Both the position numbers and the translations under genes were made by a program. From Pseudomonadota bacterium (GTDB lineage: Bacteria > Pseudomonadota > Gammaproteobacteria > Acidiferrobacterales > Acidiferrobacteraceae), in contig JAJYRD010000020.1 of NCBI GenBank assembly GCA_021794275.1, forward strand, positions 1 to 54,013: a DNA stretch of 54,013 nt, written 5' to 3'. Of this stretch, positions 49,250-54,013 are shown piece by piece; position 1 is the first letter of the stretch; the number at the start of each line of letters is the position of its first letter. The notes beneath the pieces were generated by a model. It ran no database searches. It was not told the origin of the DNA and was given only the letters and a program-made list of their open reading frames with translations.

Positions 49250-49796
49250 ATTCCCCCCTTTCCTTGAGCGTGTCCCCCCAGGTTCTCCTGCAGTCATCGG
49301 TTGTTCCTCGTGCCCGCCCCGCCTTGAACCGCCCGGGGCGTTACAGGAGGCGGAGCATCGCCGCTTTCTGGCGGATAAGAGGGCCATTGATGGGGCGTCT
49401 TCTGCGGGACTTTATTGTGCCTTGCGTTTGTGATTCTCCGGCTCGGCCGGGGTGTCCAGGTTCGTGTCTCTATTCCAGAAGGACGGAGCGCCCGGGTGCG
49501 TGCGGGGGCGTGTAAGCAGGGGGAGGCTTCCGGGGCTACCCCGCTGGGGCGGGGCTTACGAAGACCGGCATCGCGCCCTCATATTTCTTGGTCTACTATT
49601 CCCCAAGAGATATTGCCTTTCTGTGACGACATAAGTTCTCGCTAATGATGGCGGCCCTTGAGCGTGTCGGGCGCGCCGCTACGCAAAGCGGGGCAGGAGT
49701 GGGGCCCGAGCCGCGGTTCGAGGTTGCGATGAGGGTCTCCGCCTAGTCATCGGACCTTGGTTTATGGGCATTTCGGAACACCTTTAGGAGGGGGAT
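49250..49796. other. Non-coding stretch upstream of rusticyanin gene
   Basis: Short open frames on both strands lack ribosome binding sites and familiar motifs. A promoter-like pair, TTGGTC (49588-49593) and TATTGC (49611-49616), is spaced 17 bp and could serve the rusticyanin gene, leaving a leader of about 175 nt. Nothing else is recognised. Confidence 0.4.
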
Positions 49797-50375
49797 ATGG
49801 GAGTGGATCGCAGAGAAAAAGAGAGCTCGCGCCGGTTGCGGACCGTGATGGCTGCGGGGTTTGGAATGGGGGCGCTATTGCAGGTCGGATGGGCCTGGGC
49901 CGGGCCGCTTGTGGGTACCGGCTCGTTCAAGTGGGCCAGTTCATCGCAAGTCCATGCAATGCTCGCCAAGGATAATGGGACGGCTCACGGAACGACGGTC
50001 ACCTACAGCGGTCCGGTCGCTCGTGTCGTAATCGAGGTCCCGCAGCCCGAGTTCCCGTTCCCGAAATTTGAAATCGATCATCTGCGAAACCCGACGCTCG
50101 TGCTCCCTGCCGGGGCGACCATCAAATTCACGTTCATAAATCGCATCAAGGACTTCAGCCACAGCTTTCAGATAACCAGGAAGGCGCCTCCGTTTCCCAT
50201 GTTCCCGAAGATTCAGCCCGTTCTGACGGGCACTGAATTCTCGCCGGCATCAAGGAATGCGAAAGTCGCGTACACGAACTTCACTTGGCATCCGAGCGCG
50301 GGCCATTATTACTACCTGTGCGCTATACCTGGGCACGCCAAGATGGGGATGTTCGGGAGTATAGTCGTTCAGTAA
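49797..50375 (+). CDS. rus: Rusticyanin, periplasmic type I blue copper protein
   Basis: Rusticyanin carries electrons in the periplasm from the outer-membrane iron-oxidising cytochrome towards the terminal oxidase in acidophilic iron oxidisers. The 192 residues comprise a signal peptide ending near AWAG (about residue 36; the preceding SRRLR could suggest Tat export) and a cupredoxin domain. The copper ligands line up with those of Acidithiobacillus rusticyanin: His122 (FSHSF), Cys175, His180 and Met185 in CAIPGHAKMGMFG. VPQPEFPFPKFEID and NFTWHPSAGHYYYLC are rusticyanin-specific blocks. The ribosome binding site is GGAGGGGG. The gene stands alone; no cytochrome or oxidase genes are adjacent, unlike the rus operon of A. 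ferrooxidans. Confidence 0.95.
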   Translation: MGVDRREKESSRRLRTVMAAGFGMGALLQVGWAWAGPLVGTGSFKWASSSQVHAMLAKDNGTAHGTTVTYSGPVARVVIEVPQPEFPFPKFEIDHLRNPTLVLPAGATIKFTFINRIKDFSHSFQITRKAPPFPMFPKIQPVLTGTEFSPASRNAKVAYTNFTWHPSAGHYYYLCAIPGHAKMGMFGSIVVQ

Positions 50376-50397
50376 GGCCCCTGAAGCGGGTGGGCGT

Positions 50398-50427
50398 ACG
50401 GGGGCGTGAGCCGTTTTGCGCCCCCGT
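50398..50427 (+). terminator. Hairpin after rusticyanin gene
   Basis: ACGGGGGCG (50398-50406) pairs perfectly with CGCCCCCGT (50419-50427) over a 12-nt loop, 22 bp after the stop. There is no T-run, so it may be a weak terminator or an mRNA-stabilising stem. Confidence 0.45.
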
Positions 50428-50898
50428 TCCCGCGTGGCGTCTCCTGTCCATTATCGAAGTGGAGCGGCGTCTCGCGGCCCGCGGAGCATCACGCGCCCTT
50501 ATTTGAACGATCGGGCGTCGGCCGCAAGGCGCGGTGCGTCTGGTGTCTCTCTTTTCCGTTCGGTCCGCCCCTCTATCCTTTCCTGCATCGCCTGCCGCCA
50601 CGCTACCCCACGGAGTCGAACGGCGAGCGATAATTATCATTAATCCATAATCTTCCGAAGTACATATATAGAAAATAGTTGGGCTGCATAAAAAAACACG
50701 AGAGGACGTAACATACAACATGCGACTACACTGGTCCCACTAAGGCCGGGTACGGTGGAGATTCTGTCGAGGCTGGGCGGGACGTTATCGCAGCCATCAT
50801 GGCTGTGCTTGGGGCTCGAGTTAGACCTCCGGGTTCCTTTCGGAGCCGCGCAGGATCGATGAAGGTTTTCCTGAAAGCTGGACGGAAAGAGGGGGCTC
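50428..50898. other. Upstream region of the micropeptide gene, with an AT-rich Fur-box-like site
   Basis: No protein gene is recognised. The base composition falls sharply around 50625-50710, unlike its GC-rich surroundings. GATAATTATCATTAATC at 50629-50645 contains a perfect GATAATTATC palindrome and matches 12 of 19 positions of the E. coli Fur consensus. The region would be transcribed as a long leader of the 24-codon ORF if a promoter lies in the AT-rich part. Confidence 0.3.
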
Positions 50899-50973
50899 AT
50901 GATGCCATGGACTTCGATTGAGATTGCCGTCGCTGGTTGGGCGATCGCCGTGGCGCTGTGGTTTGCGGATTAG
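50899..50973 (+). CDS. Possible 24-residue single-span membrane peptide
   Basis: The ORF begins with two ATG codons after a strong ribosome binding site (GAAAGAGGGGG, ending 3 bp upstream). It reads MMPWTSIEIAVAG at the start and continues WAIAVALWFAD to a TAG stop. The hydrophobic core, about residues 7-21, would span a membrane once, with a short polar end on each side. Peptides of this size often act as accessory subunits of respiratory oxidases or other membrane complexes. That is analogy only; I recognise no family. A strong terminator follows at 51092 and the rusticyanin gene lies upstream. Confidence 0.5.
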   Translation: MMPWTSIEIAVAGWAIAVALWFAD

Positions 50974-51091
50974 TATGGGCGGATACGACCGACCGCCCTG
51001 AAAACGGAAGGAGGGGAAGTAGTCCAGGCCTCGGGACGGACTGCATGAAGCGCTTGTAAGGAAAAACGAAGGGCGACGGGGAGGGCATTGA

Positions 51092-51132
51092 CCCGCGGTC
51101 GGCAGTGACGCCTACCGCGGGTTTTGTTTTTT
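51092..51132 (+). terminator. Intrinsic terminator downstream of the micropeptide ORF
   Basis: CCCGCGGT (51092-51099) pairs with ACCGCGGG (51114-51121), followed by TTTTGTTTTTT. It closes a short transcription unit that contains the 24-codon ORF at 50899 and about 120 nt of 3' untranslated sequence. Confidence 0.9.
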
Positions 51133-51204
51133 GCTCGCTGCCGCGCTGCTCGTCATGGCCTTGGTGGTCAGCGCCCCAAGCCCTTGTCTGCCGGGAAAGG
51201 TTCC

Positions 51205-51234
51205 TTGACAGGAGGTGCATGCGGGCGCCATGAT
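51205..51234 (+). promoter_or_regulatory. Candidate leuA promoter
   Basis: A consensus TTGACA (51205-51210) is followed 18 bp later by CATGAT (51229-51234), a moderate -10. It implies a leader of about 255 nt before leuA. Confidence 0.45.
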
Positions 51235-51335
51235 AGGCACATGATCGGTTCTTCCTTCAATTCCCCATCCTTCCATCGCCATATCGGGCGACTGCGGACT
51301 TTTCTGTTCTCGTAATTGCCGAATTCTCGGCGGTC

Positions 51336-51449
51336 GTGCATTTCATCTTGTTGTCGTTTTTTCGGAGTAACGCGTGCATAGCGTTGATTTCCCAAGGGTT
51401 CTGCGACTGCGTCGTCCCTGCCGGGCCATGAGCAACGGTTGCCCGGCAG
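51336..51449 (+). promoter_or_regulatory. Possible leuA leader: short ORF followed by a stable hairpin
   Basis: A GTG-initiated frame of 31 codons (51336-51431) starts with residues VHFILLSFFRSN, including paired Leu codons (TTG TTG) and paired Phe codons. Its stop lies inside a 9-bp stem, CTGCCGGGC (51418-51426) with GCCCGGCAG (51441-51449), about 50 nt before the leuA start. Ribosome stalling on the leader could change that stem, as in attenuation of branched-chain amino acid operons. No T-run follows the stem, and the leader ribosome binding site is weak, so this stays tentative. Confidence 0.3.
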
Positions 51450-51497
51450 TCGCCACCGACCACGGCACGCGCAGCGCTAACTTTGGGAGACGCAACG

Positions 51498-53225
51498 ATG
51501 TTGGAGACGCCGCAACATAAATACCGGCCCTTCGCGCCAGTGGAATTGGCCGACAGGGGTTGGCCTGCCCAGACCTTGCGGAGGCCACCTGTCTGGCTAA
51601 GCACAGATCTGCGCGATGGCAATCAAGCCCTCTTCGAGCCTATGGGGGTCGCCGCCAAGCGGGAATTTTTTGATCTTCTCTGTGCCGTGGGCTTCAAGGA
51701 GATCGAGGTGGGCTTTCCATCAGCCTCGCGCCCGGAATTCGAATTTGTGCGGCATCTGATAGAGACCCAGGCGATTCCGAGCGATGTCACCGTGGGCGTC
51801 CTGACCCCGGCCCGCCCTGATCTTATTGCGCGATCGATCGAATCGCTGGCGGGCGCCAAGCGCGCCATCGTCCATGTCTATAACGCCGTAGCACCCGTGT
51901 TCCGTGAAACAGTTTTTCGCAAAACCAAGACGGAGATCATGGCTCTGGCGGTCGACGCTGTACGGTATACGCGACAATTGACAGAGCGCTGGCCGCAGAC
52001 GCAATGGATTCTCCAGTACAGCCCCGAGGCGTTCAGTGCCACGGAGCTCGATTTTTCTAAGGCGGTGTGCGACGCGGTGGTCGATGCCTTTGGGGCGACC
52101 GAGAACGATCCCGTGATCATAAATCTGCCGGCTACGGTGGAGGTCGCGACGCCCAATGTTTTTGCAGATCAGGTGGAATGGATGCATCGGCATATTGGAC
52201 GGCGGGAAGCCGTTGTCTTGAGCGTGCACCCGCATAATGACAGGGGTACGGCGGTGGCCGCGGCCGAGCTTGCGATGATGGCCGGCGCCGAACGCGTGGA
52301 GGGCTGCCTTTTCGGTAATGGCGAGCGCACCGGCAACGTCGATCTTGTGACGCTTGCCTTGAACCTCTATACACAGGGCATCGCGCCCGGACTCGACTTC
52401 TCGAGACTCGACGAGGTTGCGCGGGTCGCGGCGCGGCTCACACGGTTGCCCGTACACCCGCGCCATCCGTATGCGGGGGAGCTCGTCTACACCGCGTTTT
52501 CCGGGTCTCACCAGGACGCTATCAAGAAGGGGCTCGCGGCGCAGCAGTCCGAGGCGGTTTGGAACGTACCATATTTGCCGCTCGATCCAGCGGACGTGGG
52601 CCGCGACTACCAGGCGGTGATCCGCGTGAACAGTCAGTCGGGCAAGGGCGGTGTAGCCTACCTGTTGGAGGAGCATTACGGTCTCGTTTTGCCCAGACGC
52701 ATGCTGATCGGCCTGAGCGAAGCGGTGCAGGTTCGCGCCGAGGAGGGTGGCGGCGAGGTCTCCCCCGCGCAGGTATGGGAGGTCTTTTGCGATCGCTACC
52801 TCAAGGATCGCGAGGCGGGGACATACCAGGGTCACGAATGCGCGGTGGCTGGGGGCGACGAACAGATACGCTTGTCGGTTGGCGTTGATGGACGGGTCGT
52901 CCACTACGAAGGGTGCGGTAATGGGCCTCTCGATGCCGCTTGTCGGGCCCTGCCTGGCCCCGTTCAGCTCTGTCACTATGAAGAGCGCGCGATCAGCGCG
53001 GGCTCCGATGCGCAGGCCCTTGCGATCGTGGAGGTCGCTACTGCAGGGGGCGAGCGTACGGCAATGGCCGCCGCTGTTCATGAGAACCTTGTGACAGCTT
53101 CGATTACGGCCTTGGTGAGGGCTTGGGCGAATCTGCGCACGTCGGCGGCCCCGGCGCTAATCGAGGACCCGCGGCGGACGCGTGGCTCGGGGACTGCCTT
53201 AGGTCTCATACAGGCTCTGAAATAG
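51498..53225 (+). CDS. leuA: 2-isopropylmalate synthase, long form
   Basis: LeuA joins acetyl-CoA and 2-ketoisovalerate in the first step of leucine synthesis. The 575 residues are typical of the longer type-2 form. The catalytic TIM barrel holds STDLRDGNQALFEP with the metal-binding Asp near residue 36, the metal His pair in VLSVHPHNDRG, and GNGERTGNVDLVTLALNLYT. The C-terminal third is the allosteric leucine-binding domain. The ATG at 51498 after GGGAGA is preferred to an in-frame TTG at 51483. It has its own promoter and a long leader; no other leu genes are adjacent. Confidence 0.96.
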   Translation: MLETPQHKYRPFAPVELADRGWPAQTLRRPPVWLSTDLRDGNQALFEPMGVAAKREFFDLLCAVGFKEIEVGFPSASRPEFEFVRHLIETQAIPSDVTVGVLTPARPDLIARSIESLAGAKRAIVHVYNAVAPVFRETVFRKTKTEIMALAVDAVRYTRQLTERWPQTQWILQYSPEAFSATELDFSKAVCDAVVDAFGATENDPVIINLPATVEVATPNVFADQVEWMHRHIGRREAVVLSVHPHNDRGTAVAAAELAMMAGAERVEGCLFGNGERTGNVDLVTLALNLYTQGIAPGLDFSRLDEVARVAARLTRLPVHPRHPYAGELVYTAFSGSHQDAIKKGLAAQQSEAVWNVPYLPLDPADVGRDYQAVIRVNSQSGKGGVAYLLEEHYGLVLPRRMLIGLSEAVQVRAEEGGGEVSPAQVWEVFCDRYLKDREAGTYQGHECAVAGGDEQIRLSVGVDGRVVHYEGCGNGPLDAACRALPGPVQLCHYEERAISAGSDAQALAIVEVATAGGERTAMAAAVHENLVTASITALVRAWANLRTSAAPALIEDPRRTRGSGTALGLIQALK

Positions 53226-53275
53226 GATGCTATGGTCGGCGCCTGACAACGTGAAGCATGTAAGGAGGAGTGCCC

Positions 53276-53554
53276 ATGAGGAAACAGCTGGCAGCGGTAG
53301 GTAGTTCCCTGCTTTTGATGACCATGTTGACGGCCTGTCACCATAAGGCAAGTGGCGGCGCGAGCGGGGGTTCGGGTGCTGGCGCGCAAAGTTCCTCCAC
53401 GGGGACCTCTGGCACCGGGACCTCTGGTGGCACGGGGACCTCGGGCGGCGCTGGAAATAATGGCGGCGGAACCATGGGCCACGGCACGAGCAACGGCACG
53501 GGTGGCGCTGGTAACGGCACGGGTGGTGGGACGGGCTCCGCAGGTGGAGCCTGA
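53276..53554 (+). CDS. Small Gly/Thr/Ser-rich lipoprotein
   Basis: The 92-residue product starts with a lipoprotein signal peptide: MRKQLAAVGSSLLLMTMLTA and then Cys21, so the lipobox is LTAC. The mature part is low-complexity, almost only Gly, Thr, Ser, Ala and Asn, with repeated units such as GTSG and GTGG. It would be a flexible chain tethered to a membrane. A strong ribosome binding site (AAGGAGGAG) precedes the ATG. An in-frame GTG at 53270 overlaps that site and is less likely. Function unknown. The region may have grown by slippage of short GGCACGGG-like repeats. Confidence 0.8.
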   Translation: MRKQLAAVGSSLLLMTMLTACHHKASGGASGGSGAGAQSSSTGTSGTGTSGGTGTSGGAGNNGGGTMGHGTSNGTGGAGNGTGGGTGSAGGA

Positions 53555-53969
53555 CGTCGGCTTCGTCCAGGCGCGAAATGATGCCGCAGTGAGGCGCCCC
53601 CTGCGGCGTGTTGCGCCGCGTAAGCTGCGGCATCGATAGATGTCGGGCAGAGCGCAGGCGGTGACGGCGATAAAGCAGTAACAACTCCTGGCCGAGTATG
53701 TGCCCTCGGCCAGCGCGGACCTTAGCCTGGCGACCAGGCTTAACGGGGTCTCTGGAGGGGCGGGGGCAAGACCCCCGCCGGCCTCGCCGGGGACGGCGTG
53801 AGCACTTGTCGTCATATTTCGCGCGGTAAACGCAAGGCGTGATAGATCCAGATGTATCCCGCACGCGGATTGTGTGTCTCGTTTCGCTTCGTTCGAAACG
53901 CCGGCGCCTGGAGGCCTAGTCGCAACGCGGCGGCCACTGGTATGCTGGCCCCCGGAGAGAGGGGCGACG
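53555..53969. other. Non-coding stretch, no gene recognised
   Basis: A perfect 9-bp hairpin, CTGGCCGAG (53688-53696) with CTCGGCCAG (53705-53713), lies without a T-run on either side. Long open frames on the minus strand have no starts or motifs that convince. TATGCT at 53941-53946 may be a -10 element for the gene beginning at 53970. Confidence 0.4.
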
Positions 53970-54013
53970 ATGCGGTCAGGGGATACAGCAGCTGGAGTTC
54001 TCAAGGTTATCCG
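53970..54013 (+). CDS. Possible start of a gene cut by the window end
   Basis: An ATG follows a reasonable ribosome binding site (GAGAGAGGGG) and a -10-like TATGCT at 53941-53946. Only MRSGDTAAGVLKVI can be read before the window ends, too little to name it. Confidence 0.35.
   Translation, partial: MRSGDTAAGVLKVI

Noticed and set aside
49189-49515. A 108-codon forward frame after ssb
   Set aside because: It starts before the ssb terminator, runs through the terminator stem, has no ribosome binding site and no motif.
53688-53713. The 9-bp hairpin as a terminator
   Set aside because: There is no T-run after it on either strand.
53078-54004. A 308-codon minus-strand frame from the leuA 3' end to the window end
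   Set aside because: It runs antisense through leuA and the lipoprotein repeats, is low-complexity, and shows no start signal or motif.

Overview
The window looks like a piece of chromosome from an acidophilic, GC-rich gammaproteobacterium that oxidises iron or sulfur. The gene order birA-coaX-SPOR / tRNA-Thr-Tyr-Gly-Thr-tuf / tRNA-Trp-secE-nusG-rplKAJL-rpoBC-rpsLG-fusA-tuf-S10-spc-alpha is the gammaproteobacterial one. A clear rusticyanin gene at 49797-50375 points to an acidophilic iron oxidiser. An Acidiferrobacter-like organism is my best guess, with Acidihalobacter as an alternative; this is inference from gene content, not from a database match.

Layout. Positions 1-162: the 3' part of a 5S rRNA with its terminator, so an rRNA operon lies upstream. 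183-2607: birA, coaX and a SPOR-type protein, overlapping by ATGA junctions. 2608-7313: an accessory island with a glycosyltransferase, a broken ATPase gene, a shattered ISAs1-family transposase, a zeta-toxin-like kinase with a small partner gene, and a 367-bp perfect direct repeat that brackets the toxin module. 7317-7650: a tRNA-Thr(UGU) gene split in its anticodon loop by a compact group I intron of 215 nt. 7707-9971: a mitochondrial-type aconitase gene sitting inside what is normally one tRNA cluster. 9985-11691: promoter, tRNA-Tyr, tRNA-Gly, tRNA-Thr(GGU), tuf copy 1 and tRNA-Trp.

11719-41263 is an almost continuous translation and transcription superoperon: secE, nusG, four ribosomal proteins with an L10-type leader, rpoB, rpoC, the str operon with tuf copy 2, the S10, spc and alpha operons including secY and rpmJ, rpoA and rplQ, closed by a strong terminator. 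The two tuf genes are identical over 1203 bp although 16 kb apart.

41466-44780: an operon for LPS/heptose chemistry (GT9 transferase, bifunctional HldE, GT2 transferase). 44826-45539: a SAM hydrolase-type protein, convergent with uvrA (45504-48383, minus). 48709-49185: ssb. 49797-50375: an isolated rusticyanin gene. 50899-50973: a possible 24-residue single-span membrane peptide with its own terminator. 51205-53225: leuA with a long leader that may attenuate. 53276-53554: a small Gly/Thr/Ser-rich lipoprotein. The last 450 bases hold no firm gene except a possible gene start at 53970.

The most striking element is the tRNA-Thr group I intron. Its guide sequence (GCA) pairs with the anticodon UGU, with the usual U-G wobble at the splice site, in the same way as in the Azoarcus tRNA-Ile intron.
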